Shown in pieces: positions 34,697 to 43,840 of a stretch of DNA of 64,000 nt (its first letter is position 1; every line of letters begins with the position of its first letter). The DNA is taken from positions 97,367 through 161,366 of the forward strand of contig JADGAN010000006.1 of the NCBI GenBank assembly GCA_015231955.1, read 5' to 3'. The translations under genes were made by a program, and so were the position numbers. Below the pieces are notes generated by a model. It searched no databases. It had not been told where the DNA came from and saw only the letters and a program-made list of their open reading frames with translations. The DNA is from Oligoflexia bacterium (GTDB lineage: Bacteria > Bdellovibrionota > Bacteriovoracia > Bacteriovoracales > Bacteriovoracaceae).

Positions 34697-36847
34697 CTAC
34701 TCACTATACTTACTTTGAGAACCATTGCGAACTTTGGTGACTAAATCTTCTTTGATTTCAAAAGTGGTGTTGCTTTTGATTTTACTAAAGGCGTTGTAGA
34801 TCACCCCTTGATAACTTCCTACAGGAAGTTTTTTGCCAGAGACAGGAATAGGATAGCTTACCTCATTACCTTCAACATGAAAGGAAATGGTTGAGCCGTC
34901 TGGATAATCTCCAAGAATATCTAAAATGCCAAAGGTTCCATTTTCGGGATCTGGAAGATTGACAATCCCTGAATCATCCTCGGTTAACTGTAAGGTTAGG
35001 AAGATCGTCTTCTTTCCCTCTTGTTCAATGCGGATTTTAAGTTCAGAATACAGCTGTAGATCCATGCCATAGATAGTGTTCGTGACCTCTTTATCATTGA
35101 TATAAAATCGTTGGTAAGGATTGGTATTTTTAAAGGAGATTTTTTTTGTCTTCACATCGCTAGGAGATTTTGTTTGCTCAGAAGGGGGAGCAACGGAAGA
35201 GAGCTTTCTGCCAGTAGCAGCAGGGGAAGTTTCACTTTGTGCAATCGTATTGCCTTGTTTTTTTATCTTTCCAAAGTAGAGTAATCCTCCTATAGCTACA
35301 CTGATGGTGATCCCTACGGTCATAGCGAACTTGATGATTTTTTGTCGCCTCTCTTGTTGTTCGAGAATTACATCGTTAATCTCGACAAAATCTGGGGGGA
35401 GATCGTTATCTGTTGCAGGAGGCACCCCTTTGCTATTCTTGATCGGAGTAACTTTTTTGCTATTGTTTGCAGCGGTGCTTGTCGGTTGGAGGGGAGAGAG
35501 CTTCTCTTCTTTTTTATGATCGACTTTATGATCAATATTTACTTTGGGTCCCGCTGGTGTTGGCGAAGTTCTTGGGGTGATTTTAGCAAGATGGCCTTTG
35601 TTAGAGGTTAAGGCACCTGGAAGATCGAGACCCAGCTTACTTCTATCATCTGTCATATCTTCAAAATCTAAAATCACGCGATGGGCGGTACGCTCTGCCT
35701 CTTTTGCCGCGGCTTTTTCTGAGGACTCTCCTTGGGCGGTAGTCGAATGGGCATGTGTCTGTGATTTGCCTGAAAGCTCATTTTTTAGATCTTTGATGAA
35801 GGGATGGATATCAATTTTTCCATACTCTTGTAATTTATCACGATCTTTTTTTATATCATCTTGAAACAACTCTCTGGCAAAAGATTTTAAGTCAGCAGCA
35901 TTGAAATCGGGGTATTGAGAGTAAAGAAATTTCACTAAGGCGCGATTTAACAGCTCCATGTTTTCGTAGCGCTCTTCACGCTGTTTTGAAACCGATTTCA
36001 TTACAATATCATCTAGTGTAGAGGAGACATTCTTATTGATGCTTGAAGGCCGTGGTATTTTACAGGCCTGGATCTTCTTCAAGATGGCAAGTTCATTTTC
36101 TGCATGGAAAAGTTTTTTACCACAAAGCATCTCCCAAAGAGTGATTCCAACAGAAAATTGGTCGTAACGATGATCAAGTTCAACCCCTTCCAAATATTCA
36201 GGGGCCAAATAGGAGATCTTCCCTTTAATTGTGCCCGCCTGAGTCTCTTCACTATTGGTATTGGCCTTGGCGATCCCAAAATCGATGACTTTAACTGATC
36301 CATCATAAGATAGCATCACATTGTGTGGGGAGATATCTCGATGGATAATATTGTAAAGTCTTCCTGTTAGTTTGTCGGTAAAGGTGTGAGCATAGGAGAG
36401 TGCTTGGCAAACTTGAGAAATGATATAAGAGGAGATTTCCACTGGGAAGATAAAACCTTTTTCTTTTAACTTCTCTAAAAATTGTTTTAAGTTTTTACCA
36501 TCAATATACTCAATGGCCGTATAAAGTTGATCGTGTAAAATACCATAATCGTAAGTTTGTACAATATTAGGATGGATCAGCCCAAATGCCACCTTGATTT
36601 CATCCATGAACATTTTTTTAAAGGCCTGATCTTGGGAGTATTGAGGGCGAATCATTTTGATGGCCACAATTTTATTGGTCTGCTCATCTAAAATCCTGGC
36701 ACGACAAATTTTGGCCATGCCACCATCAACAAGATGGTCTAAGATAAGATAACGACCAAAACGAGAGAGGTAGCTTGCCGATTCTGCAACTTTTGCTTTA
36801 TGGGGCTGATCTCTGTTTTTATCTTTCGCGATTTGATCATTTGCCAT
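34697..36847 (-). CDS. membrane-anchored Ser/Thr protein kinase
   Basis: Hanks-type kinase domain over about residues 30-305. It has a glycine-loop variant (LVDGGMAKICRA), the catalytic lysine in IVAIKMI, the HRDISPHNVM catalytic loop, VIDFGIAKA with the DFG motif, and an APEYLEG segment. A low-complexity linker (about 355-500) leads to one membrane helix near 518-538 and a C-terminal extracytoplasmic domain of about 175 residues that may sense envelope signals. GGAG precedes the ATG. The FHA-GGDEF protein is a plausible phosphorylation partner. Confidence 0.93.
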   Translation of the reverse strand: MANDQIAKDKNRDQPHKAKVAESASYLSRFGRYLILDHLVDGGMAKICRARILDEQTNKIVAIKMIRPQYSQDQAFKKMFMDEIKVAFGLIHPNIVQTYDYGILHDQLYTAIEYIDGKNLKQFLEKLKEKGFIFPVEISSYIISQVCQALSYAHTFTDKLTGRLYNIIHRDISPHNVMLSYDGSVKVIDFGIAKANTNSEETQAGTIKGKISYLAPEYLEGVELDHRYDQFSVGITLWEMLCGKKLFHAENELAILKKIQACKIPRPSSINKNVSSTLDDIVMKSVSKQREERYENMELLNRALVKFLYSQYPDFNAADLKSFARELFQDDIKKDRDKLQEYGKIDIHPFIKDLKNELSGKSQTHAHSTTAQGESSEKAAAKEAERTAHRVILDFEDMTDDRSKLGLDLPGALTSNKGHLAKITPRTSPTPAGPKVNIDHKVDHKKEEKLSPLQPTSTAANNSKKVTPIKNSKGVPPATDNDLPPDFVEINDVILEQQERRQKIIKFAMTVGITISVAIGGLLYFGKIKKQGNTIAQSETSPAATGRKLSSVAPPSEQTKSPSDVKTKKISFKNTNPYQRFYINDKEVTNTIYGMDLQLYSELKIRIEQEGKKTIFLTLQLTEDDSGIVNLPDPENGTFGILDILGDYPDGSTISFHVEGNEVSYPIPVSGKKLPVGSYQGVIYNAFSKIKSNTTFEIKEDLVTKVRNGSQSKYSE

Positions 36848-36926
36848 GGTAATATCTCCGATGGTCTAGTTGTTCGGCATTGTTTGTAATTTCTTTACGA
36901 ATTCTTTTAACAATAAAATTTGCTTA

Positions 36927-37919
36927 TCACGAGTTACCTGCTTTTACAGACGATAAATTTTTTTTAAGCAATTGATTTGTCGATTTAAATTGTCCACTAA
37001 GGATAAATTTTTTTTGCAGCCAAAGGAAAAGATCGTTGTAGACACTCTCTTTTCCATGTAGTTGTAAAAATTCATGCTGTTTTTCCGGATAGTAGAACAG
37101 AGTGTTGTCATTTAATCGTTGCTTAGGAGCAAGGATCTTCTTGGCGTAATAATTATCCACGTATTGATCTTTGCCTGCTAGAAGGAAAAGTTTTGAAAAA
37201 GCATTGGTGAATTTCAAATCATAAAGTTGGCGCGTGGAATTTCTTGATATGGAAAAAAGCTGGGTTAGTAGTGAGAGGTTAACGGCATTAATCGCCAAAG
37301 CATCAAAATGGGTAGTACGTTTGGCAAATAAAAAATCTCTAGAGATTTGCAAGTAAGCAAGTGGGTGTGGCAGATTAAATGCCATGGAAGAAAGACATTT
37401 TTTCAAAAGGGCGGTGATGAAATTATCTCTGAAACAGAGTAGAGGATTAGCAAGGATAACTCCAGAAATAGAGGTGGAGATCATTGTTTTTAGATCGCTC
37501 ACACTTTGCAAGGAGATATTGGCACCTAATCCATGGCCCATGAGCAGTGTTTGCAAGGGAAACTCGCTAAAGCAGTGCAAGGGGATTTGATGCTTTTTGA
37601 AAATTTTTTCAAAGTTGTTTAAAAAAAAGATTAAGTCCAGTGCATACTCATCGAGATTTTTAATATACCCACGAGGGCCACTGCTTTGACCGTGCCCGCG
37701 TAAATCAATCATTGTTATGAGGAGAGAGCAGGGGATTTTCTGCATCAGATAATTTCTGAATGCAGTGTAGTGGTGATGATTTTCAAATAACCCATGCAAC
37801 AAAACTAGGTGCAACTGCTCGCTTCGGATCTGTTTTCTAGGGAGTGAAAAACTAGTTTGAAAATAGATCCGATCTTTGCTATTTGCTGCTTGAAAAGTTC
37901 CTGATGTGTGCTCAAACAT
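36927..37919 (-). CDS. alpha/beta-hydrolase fold protein, nucleophile missing
   Basis: Similar to monoacylglycerol lipase/lysophospholipase-type alpha/beta hydrolases: an oxyanion motif LLHGLFENHHHY, a MIDLRGHGQSSGPRGYI segment, the nucleophile elbow, an acidic residue in LAGKDQYVD, and a histidine in YPEKQHEFL. The elbow reads MGHGLGAN, so the catalytic serine of GHSxG is glycine at residue 130. The change is in the DNA (ggccatggatta) and not a reading-frame artefact. Hydrolysis is unlikely; binding or scaffolding is possible. No signal peptide. It lies 17 bases after the PilZ gene. Confidence 0.8.
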   Translation of the reverse strand: MFEHTSGTFQAANSKDRIYFQTSFSLPRKQIRSEQLHLVLLHGLFENHHHYTAFRNYLMQKIPCSLLITMIDLRGHGQSSGPRGYIKNLDEYALDLIFFLNNFEKIFKKHQIPLHCFSEFPLQTLLMGHGLGANISLQSVSDLKTMISTSISGVILANPLLCFRDNFITALLKKCLSSMAFNLPHPLAYLQISRDFLFAKRTTHFDALAINAVNLSLLTQLFSISRNSTRQLYDLKFTNAFSKLFLLAGKDQYVDNYYAKKILAPKQRLNDNTLFYYPEKQHEFLQLHGKESVYNDLFLWLQKKFILSGQFKSTNQLLKKNLSSVKAGNS

Positions 37920-37936
37920 AGCTATGCCGTTTGAGC

Positions 37937-38896
37937 TTAATCACTATTACGTTCGATATGAGTAATGAGTGCCCTTTTGGCATTTTCAGATAAATCGTAA
38001 AAACGTACAAAGATGCCTTGATTCCCTTCTAACAGGCGAACCACTTTTGCGGTAACTGGCAGACTATTGGCCGTGCCTTCAGGATATAAATCCATAGGAA
38101 TCACGTCACCTTTCTGACAAGGAAAATCGCTGAGCAAAACTTGCATTCCTCCTGTGGTTACATCGCGAGCGATACCCTCAAAACGTTGGGAGACTAGAGC
38201 GACTTCATAAGTGATTTTCACCACAAACGGTTTTTTCTTGGTAGTGTTAGCAACGTCTGCTTCTAGTTCTGGAGGAAGTGAAAAAAAGAGCTGCTCATAG
38301 ATTGGAATTTGTGCTAAAAGCATCCAATGCTCTAATTTAGGTGTAAAGATCATGGAGCTTGCATTGACTCGATTCTGCTGGTAGAGCATCGTGATGGTTT
38401 GCAAAGAGTAGGGTCCAAAGGTATTACCGCCTTCCAACTGTTTAATGTAAAAAATTTTCTCATCCATGCTCACTTTTTTCCAATCAAAGTTCAAAGTTTT
38501 TTTGACTGGTGCTGGAGTGACTGGTGATTGTGCTATTGCTGCAACGGGAGCGGCGGCGGCCGTCGCTGACGCTGATGCTGACGGTGTAGGTGTAGGTGTA
38601 GGTGTAGGTGTAGGTGTAGGTGTTTGCACTTGTGCTTGTACTGCGGGAGCTACTGGCGCTCCCGCAACAAGAGTTTGTGTTGGTGGAACAAAGGAGGGTA
38701 TGGCCGCCTTGCTTTCACTACCAAAGATTTTCACCAGCTCCTCTACATCTTTGGCCTTGATCCAATTATCAAATCCTTTTCTCCAAATGTAAGTGTCCCC
38801 ACTGATCACTTTGGTGTTGTTGAGTTCTTGTAAAAGTTCTTCACTGATTGGTCCAATTCTTTCTTTGTTTTTAACATAAAACCATTTCGTATCCAT
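37937..38896 (-). CDS. GYF-GYF-PilZ cyclic di-GMP effector candidate
   Basis: Two GYF_2-type modules (about residues 3-58 and 146-205; KWFYVKNKERIGPISEELL and KIFYIKQLEGGNTFGPYSL) are separated by a Pro/Thr and Ala-rich linker, PTPTPTPTPTPTP, encoded by a hexamer repeat. A PilZ domain (about 215-315) follows, with DVTTGGMQVLL as its D-x-S/T-xxG motif; the RxxxR arm is unclear. PilZ proteins usually read cyclic di-GMP, and GYF modules bind proline-rich partners. The ATG at 38896 has GAGGG at normal spacing; an ATG two codons upstream is too close. Confidence 0.82.
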   Translation of the reverse strand: MDTKWFYVKNKERIGPISEELLQELNNTKVISGDTYIWRKGFDNWIKAKDVEELVKIFGSESKAAIPSFVPPTQTLVAGAPVAPAVQAQVQTPTPTPTPTPTPTPSASASATAAAAPVAAIAQSPVTPAPVKKTLNFDWKKVSMDEKIFYIKQLEGGNTFGPYSLQTITMLYQQNRVNASSMIFTPKLEHWMLLAQIPIYEQLFFSLPPELEADVANTTKKKPFVVKITYEVALVSQRFEGIARDVTTGGMQVLLSDFPCQKGDVIPMDLYPEGTANSLPVTAKVVRLLEGNQGIFVRFYDLSENAKRALITHIERNSD

Positions 38897-38933
38897 CTTC
38901 ATTCCCTCATGGTGTGTGATCGCTTGACAATCA

Positions 38934-40049
38934 TCATTTTATCTTTGACTTCTTTTCGTTTACTCGATGAATAGCATTCGTAAAACGAATAGGAAGAAAA
39001 ATTTTTCTTAATTCTTGATAATCAATGGAAGTACTCATCACCCCGTTATCGACAAAAATTTCGCCAACCAATCCCGATTCTTGTGCACTTTTCAAGTCAT
39101 CAGCTTCCATCACAATGTTTTTGCTTTTAAAATCATCAATAATCGGATTTAAGGAAATAGTCACCTTTGGTGTTTGTGGATTAGTTGCTTGGATCTGATA
39201 AAGAATTTTTTCTAAGAAGGTCTCACATTTTTCATTTACTTTTATTCGGTGTTCTTCAGAACAGGTACGTTGAGTATTCATGAAAATAAAAATATTTCTA
39301 ATGTGATCCAATTTGTTGAAAATCAGAATATTGGGGAATTTATCGTTGTCGTATTCTATTGTAACTAACCCTTGATTTAGCAAAAGATTGATAAACTCTT
39401 CAAATTTTGAGTCGTGAAGATTGTAAATATCCAGACAGTAAAATTTTAATGTTTTACGATTGATCTGATAGTTGTCTCCCTTGATTTCACCATGTGTTCT
39501 AGTAATAAGATAAAAAGAGACAAGGAGTTTGATGATATCAGTGTTGGAAAAAAATTTATATTCAGGTGTACTTTTGCCATAACCACTGGAAACGGAGTTA
39601 GACTCTAGCTCCTTAATTTTAGTATTGCTTTTGCGAAGCCTAGAGACGAGTGTATTGATAATCGTTTTGAACCATGGGTTTAAATTACTCATGGTTTTGG
39701 CAAAGGCCTTAAAGGAGATTTCGATGATGTCTGTTTGTGCAATTGCCTGGGCCGAACAGCTGCGCTTTGCCTCACTATCCTCCTCTGCAAAGTAGGCCAT
39801 CTCGCCAATCACCTCGCCTGCACGTAAAACAGCAATTTCAATAAATCCCTTACCCTTGGGTTTAAAGAGTCGCAATTGTCCTTTTTGGATAATAAAAAGC
39901 GAAGCAGCGGAGTCACCATCATTAAAGAGGATTTGCCCTGGTATAAGGGTGATCATTCCGGACTTCCCTTCTCCTCCTCCCGTCGCTGGCGCAGTGGTGG
40001 CCGTGGTGTTTTGGGGTCTAATTGCTGCTTTTGTTGCTAGGGCATTCAT
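38934..40049 (-). CDS. cyclic nucleotide-binding domain protein
   Basis: A Crp-like cNMP-binding domain occupies about residues 30-150 (IPGQILFNDGDSAASLFIIQKGQLRLF, then RAGEVIGEMAYFAEEDSEAKRSCSAQA). The rest (about 165-371) has no helix-turn-helix that I could recognise and no enzymatic motif, so it is probably not a classic Crp/Fnr regulator. It lies upstream of the PilZ gene on the same strand and is divergent from an unknown plus-strand gene. Function beyond ligand binding is unknown. Confidence 0.75.
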   Translation of the reverse strand: MNALATKAAIRPQNTTATTAPATGGGEGKSGMITLIPGQILFNDGDSAASLFIIQKGQLRLFKPKGKGFIEIAVLRAGEVIGEMAYFAEEDSEAKRSCSAQAIAQTDIIEISFKAFAKTMSNLNPWFKTIINTLVSRLRKSNTKIKELESNSVSSGYGKSTPEYKFFSNTDIIKLLVSFYLITRTHGEIKGDNYQINRKTLKFYCLDIYNLHDSKFEEFINLLLNQGLVTIEYDNDKFPNILIFNKLDHIRNIFIFMNTQRTCSEEHRIKVNEKCETFLEKILYQIQATNPQTPKVTISLNPIIDDFKSKNIVMEADDLKSAQESGLVGEIFVDNGVMSTSIDYQELRKIFLPIRFTNAIHRVNEKKSKIK

Positions 40050-40150
40050 GCCATCATCCCTTGCTTGGTATAATATTTCAAACTTTCAGTTTGCCTAACG
40101 CTATATCTCTATTGTATTTTTCCTCCATCATAAAATCCAAGGGGTAAGAA

Positions 40151-40609
40151 ATGCTAACCAGACTTTCACATCAGAGTGAGGATGAAAAAAAGATTGATTT
40201 AGAGCTTAAAACCTCAATAGAGGAGACACTTGCTCGAGTTTATCAATGCTACTTAAATGAACTGAGCAAAAAAATAGAGGTTTATGTTAAGTTATTTCCG
40301 ACGGAACTGCTTTTGATTACCTCTTTGGTCGATAATAAAGTAGAGTCGGCAAGTGCACTAACGCTCTTTATTTCTTGCGACTTTGAGGGTAATGAGGGCG
40401 AAAAGGGACTAGATAAGAAAAAGATCCACTCCCTCATTGATGTTGCTGGTCTCTTCTGGGATAAATATTTTAACGAAAAAGGGAGTGCTACTTCTCTTGA
40501 TATCACTGGAGTTTGGGAAGAGGTGGATTTTAATGAAATGAAATTTTACTGCAAACTCTCCCGCGAAAACATCGCTCTCACTCTCAAGGCGGATTCTCTC
40601 CTGAAGTAG
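40151..40609 (+). CDS. hypothetical acidic protein
   Basis: This 152-residue soluble protein has an AAGGGG site before its ATG. It has a helical N-terminal half and an apparent alpha/beta C-terminal part, no signal peptide and no motif I recognise. It is divergent from the cNMP-binding gene by about 100 bases and is followed by a clear hairpin terminator. Confidence 0.6.
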   Translation: MLTRLSHQSEDEKKIDLELKTSIEETLARVYQCYLNELSKKIEVYVKLFPTELLLITSLVDNKVESASALTLFISCDFEGNEGEKGLDKKKIHSLIDVAGLFWDKYFNEKGSATSLDITGVWEEVDFNEMKFYCKLSRENIALTLKADSLLK

Positions 40610-40627
40610 AAGGCCAGAAGGCAAAAA

Positions 40628-40657
40628 AGAACACCAAGGCGCTAACCTTGGTGTTCT
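40628..40657. terminator. bidirectional hairpin terminator
   Basis: A perfect 12-base stem (aagaacaccaag on the left arm paired with cttggtgttctt on the right) encloses a short loop. A-rich sequence precedes it (from 40623) and T-rich sequence follows, so it could end transcripts from both the plus-strand gene at 40151 and the convergent minus-strand DUF4360 gene. Confidence 0.85.
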
Positions 40658-40690
40658 TATATATAAAAATCAACACTGGTCAGAGAGCAA

Positions 40691-41284
40691 TTACCTGCAG
40701 CTTCTCCATTGAACGTGATAGACGATACCAGCGTGGATATCGATGGAGTCAACAGAGGCCATGGCATCTGCAAAGGATCTATTGGTTTTTACCAACATCC
40801 CACTGTTAATTCTTAAGTTAACATCTTCCCCGCAAGGTGACCAAACAACCGATGAAGTGATAATATCATTGGTTAGGAAGTAGTCTCTGTCGTAACCACC
40901 AGGGAAGGTTTTTTGTACGCTTGGGCCTCTGGTACCTGCAAAAAAGTATTCAACATTAAAGCGGCCCTCTCCACCAAATGGAACATTCACATAACCGCGA
41001 TAGTCAACTTTAAAGATCGATATTTGAATCCCTTGTGGGACGTGCACAGGAACTGAGAGGTTACAGGTTTTACGGTCTATTGTTTTGCCAGTCATGCCGC
41101 CAGCATTGGCAACGTAGCTATCAAAGAGTACACTTAATGATTTGTTGTCGGGGGAAAGTGTCACAGATGCGGAACCTGCTGGACATCCCGTTCCGCCATA
41201 CCCAGGTGTATCAAGACTGATAGTGTCTGCTTGTGCTGTAGTAAAACTGCCCAGTAAAAGAACGAGTGCTAATAACTTTTTCAT
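40691..41284 (-). CDS. secreted DUF4360-family protein
   Basis: A signal peptide (residues 1-20, TTAQA) is followed by a domain matching DUF4360: GYGGTGCPAGSASVTLSPD, SVLFDSY, DRKTCNLSVPV, VDYRGYVNVP and SSVVWSPCGEDVNLRIN. Conserved cysteines at about 33, 73, 158 and 196 probably form disulfides. The family is secreted and of unknown function, seen in fungi, actinobacteria and Bdellovibrio-like bacteria. I chose the ATG at 41284 with AAGGAG upstream; the 36 codons before it lie outside the family. Confidence 0.85.
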   Translation of the reverse strand: MKKLLALVLLLGSFTTAQADTISLDTPGYGGTGCPAGSASVTLSPDNKSLSVLFDSYVANAGGMTGKTIDRKTCNLSVPVHVPQGIQISIFKVDYRGYVNVPFGGEGRFNVEYFFAGTRGPSVQKTFPGGYDRDYFLTNDIITSSVVWSPCGEDVNLRINSGMLVKTNRSFADAMASVDSIDIHAGIVYHVQWRSCR

Positions 41285-41665
41285 TGAGTAACTCCTTGTC
41301 TTGTTGTCTCCCCTGTGGTTTGGCCTTTCCATCACCACAACGTATTTTTGAGGGGATTTGGTTAAGAAAATAGAAATAAAAAATCTTTTCATTAATCAAG
41401 GGTTCATTCCTTGTCTCTGATATATTTTTAAAAGCAAGATGTGTGCCAAAATTCAATAAATCTTATTTTGGAATTTAAGTGCTAAGATGATCCTTTTTTA
41501 AAAAAGCTTGGTGCAAAACTGACCTATAACTCCTTGCTATCAAGCGACCGATAGAACTATTCTGGTACTTTTTGGCCCTTATCACTGTTTTTTTTTATGT
41601 TTTGTGATACGTATAAGTCTTAGTCTTAAGTCTTGCCTTAGCATTTGAGAAACGGAGAAGAGTTC
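41285..41665. other. 381-base intergenic region
   Basis: This AT-rich region lies between two divergent genes and so should hold both promoters. I see a short palindrome (ccttttttaaaaaagc) near 41490-41507 and closely spaced aagtctt repeats near 41614-41635, but no convincing -35/-10 pair, small gene or RNA. Confidence 0.4.
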
Positions 41666-42955
41666 ATGATCAAGAAAAGCACTATTCCTAATAAAAAAGC
41701 GCATCACGCTCCCAAAGGAGTGGTTAAAGAAAAAGCAAAAGAGAAAGATAAAGAGAAAGAAAAAGAGAAAGATCGAGATCATAAACATAAACACGCTCAA
41801 AGCAGTGCTAATAAAAAAGTAGCGACCCATTCGAAACATCGCCCACCACAACAAGAACGGTCCAGTAATACCAGTAATGCCAATAATAAAGGTGGGAAAA
41901 AGTTTGAACGTCCAAAATTTTCAGCGGCAAAAGGGAAGAAGTCACCCGATAAGCGACCAGGGCAACACTCTCATGCTAAGAGTAAAGGCGGCCAGAGTGC
42001 TCCAAAATTAGTCGCTCCGCATGCTATGCACAAGAGTGCCAAATCAGGTTCTGCGCCGGCGCATAAGCCAGTAAGTGCTGCGCACCCTACACTTCATCAC
42101 AAAGAGAAGGAGCGAGAAAAAGATCTCAAGAAAAAAGATAAGTTAACCCCTCCTATTAAGTTGGAGATCCCCAAGGAGAAGGAAAAAAGCAAAGAGAAAG
42201 AAAAAGAGAAAGAGAAAGAAAAAGAGAAAGCGGTTACTCCCACAGTCACTCCAATGCTGGTTACTACGGGAGTAGCAACAGCTTCCGACAAAAAAGCATC
42301 AAAGAAGAGTATAAAGGTGCTTGATAAAAAAAGTGAGGAGGAGATCATCACTACAGAATATCCAGAGGCACCAGCAAAGAAAGAAAAAATAAAAGATAAA
42401 GACAAAGATAAAGACAAAGACAAAGACAAAGACAAAGATAAAGACAAAGAACTTAGCAAACAAGAGATTCAGGCCAAGGATTTAAAAGAGCTAGAAGAGA
42501 AAATTACCGAAGAGATTGAAAGCTTAAGTGAAGATTATAACATTGAAGATATTCGCAAAGTGATTAGGGAAATTGACTTTTTCAATCATGGCGATACCGA
42601 TGAGTGTATGGAAAAACTTTGCGAGAATATTCAAACCACTGCTGGCTTTTGTCGGCAACACTATATTAAAAATTGGAAATCGATTCGTAAGAAAAGGGCG
42701 ATCTTAAAGGAAGGAAAACTTCAGCAGTTTATCGAAGATTTAATCAGTAAATATCCTGTGAAATATATCGAGGCCATTATCCGCGATTTAAGTGGAGATA
42801 AAGAGTTTTATCAAGTTCTAAAAGAGCTCAATATTGACTCCGGTCACTTTGATGACGATATTATCGATATCGATGTCGATGACGATTTGGCAATCGAAGC
42901 ACGCACCATCACTAGTATGCGTGGAGTGAACTACGAAGATGATGAGATCATCTAG
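41666..42955 (+). CDS. Lys/Glu/Asp-repeat protein with acidic C-terminal domain
   Basis: The first 270 residues are low-complexity and strongly basic, with KEKEKEK runs and a DKDKDKDKDKDK run encoded by a short tandem repeat near 42390-42450, plus Pro/Ala/His-rich segments. The C-terminal 155 residues look folded and helical (ELEEKITEEIESLSEDYNIED onward; FCRQHYIKNWKSI) and end in an acidic DDDIIDIDVDDD tail. No signal peptide. The basic arm suggests nucleic-acid or surface binding. The ATG at 41666 has a GGAGAAGAG site; another ATG lies seven codons upstream. Confidence 0.75.
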   Translation: MIKKSTIPNKKAHHAPKGVVKEKAKEKDKEKEKEKDRDHKHKHAQSSANKKVATHSKHRPPQQERSSNTSNANNKGGKKFERPKFSAAKGKKSPDKRPGQHSHAKSKGGQSAPKLVAPHAMHKSAKSGSAPAHKPVSAAHPTLHHKEKEREKDLKKKDKLTPPIKLEIPKEKEKSKEKEKEKEKEKEKAVTPTVTPMLVTTGVATASDKKASKKSIKVLDKKSEEEIITTEYPEAPAKKEKIKDKDKDKDKDKDKDKDKDKELSKQEIQAKDLKELEEKITEEIESLSEDYNIEDIRKVIREIDFFNHGDTDECMEKLCENIQTTAGFCRQHYIKNWKSIRKKRAILKEGKLQQFIEDLISKYPVKYIEAIIRDLSGDKEFYQVLKELNIDSGHFDDDIIDIDVDDDLAIEARTITSMRGVNYEDDEII

Positions 42956-42979
42956 TGAAGTGACTTATTCAACTTTTGT

Positions 42980-43810
42980 TCAAGCTTTGATCTCAAGGCC
43001 TTTAAAGTGAAGGAGATACTCTTGATTTCCCTCTTGGCCCAGAATAGGCGAGGGGAGATAGTTGACTACTTTCCAGGGGAATCCTTCATGGTGGAACCAA
43101 TCAATAAAGGAGTGGAGTGCTGTGAGTGCAAGACGCTCGCTCTTGACAATTCCACGCTTGCTTAAAAATTCCCGACCAACTTCAAATTGTGGTTTAAAGA
43201 GGAGGATCGCTTCGCCTTGCGTACGCAGCAGTGAAAAAATAGTTCCGACAACTTTTCGAAGGGAGATAAAAGAGATGTCTCCCACGAGGAGGTCGACTTG
43301 CTCTGGAAGCAAGAAAGGGTATTTGAGGTTGATGCCCTCGTAGTTTAAGATACGAGGGTCGGCAAGCAGCTTTGGTGCCAGCTGCCCATGGCCGACATCG
43401 ATAGTATAGATACGAAGCGCCCCTTGTTCTAGGAGGCAGTCACTAAAGCCACCCGTTCCCGCCCCCACATCGGCAGCGCTGCGGCCCTTGACCTTCACCT
43501 CAAAGTGCTCGATCCCCGCTCGTAACTTTCCACCAGCTCGGCCGACGTAGAGGGGACGAAGGTTGCTTTCACTTTGGCGAATCTCTAGCTCTGTAAGATA
43601 ACGCTCTTCTGTGTCGATATCAATGGCGTAAGAGGGACGGGCAATTGTCTTACCGCGATAGACGACGAGGCCAGCGCGAATGAGATCTTGGATCAGGCGC
43701 CGGGTGAATTTAGGGTACTTTTGCACTAAAATCTTGTCGACTCGCTCGCGTTTTTTGATTATGTTGCTGTTGTTAAGATTATTGTTATTATCAGTATAGT
43801 TGATCTCCAT
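42980..43810 (-). CDS. tlyA: TlyA-family rRNA 2'-O-methyltransferase
   Basis: A 276-residue protein with an N-terminal S4 RNA-binding domain (about residues 20-80, RERVDKILVQKYPKFTRRLIQDLI) and an FtsJ-like methyltransferase domain. The SAM motif is ADVGAGTGGFSDCLL near residue 115. A GDISFISL motif and KPQFEVGRE follow. TlyA methylates ribosomal RNA, with 16S/23S cytidines the known targets in mycobacteria; it was also named haemolysin. It is divergent from the sugar-transferase gene with only 30 bases between starts. Confidence 0.93.
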   Translation of the reverse strand: MEINYTDNNNNLNNSNIIKKRERVDKILVQKYPKFTRRLIQDLIRAGLVVYRGKTIARPSYAIDIDTEERYLTELEIRQSESNLRPLYVGRAGGKLRAGIEHFEVKVKGRSAADVGAGTGGFSDCLLEQGALRIYTIDVGHGQLAPKLLADPRILNYEGINLKYPFLLPEQVDLLVGDISFISLRKVVGTIFSLLRTQGEAILLFKPQFEVGREFLSKRGIVKSERLALTALHSFIDWFHHEGFPWKVVNYLPSPILGQEGNQEYLLHFKGLEIKA

Positions 43811-43840
43811 GACAACTCTTTTACGATATTAGGTCTCACT

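Noticed and set aside
38466..38792. Plus-strand frame with Gly/Val repeats
   Set aside because: Mirror of the PT-repeat linker of the PilZ protein on the other strand; codon pattern and motifs support the minus-strand gene.
42097..42459. Minus-strand frame coding a Ser/Leu repeat protein
   Set aside because: It is the complement of the Lys/Glu/Asp repeat in the real plus-strand gene, has no ribosome-binding site and no independent similarity.
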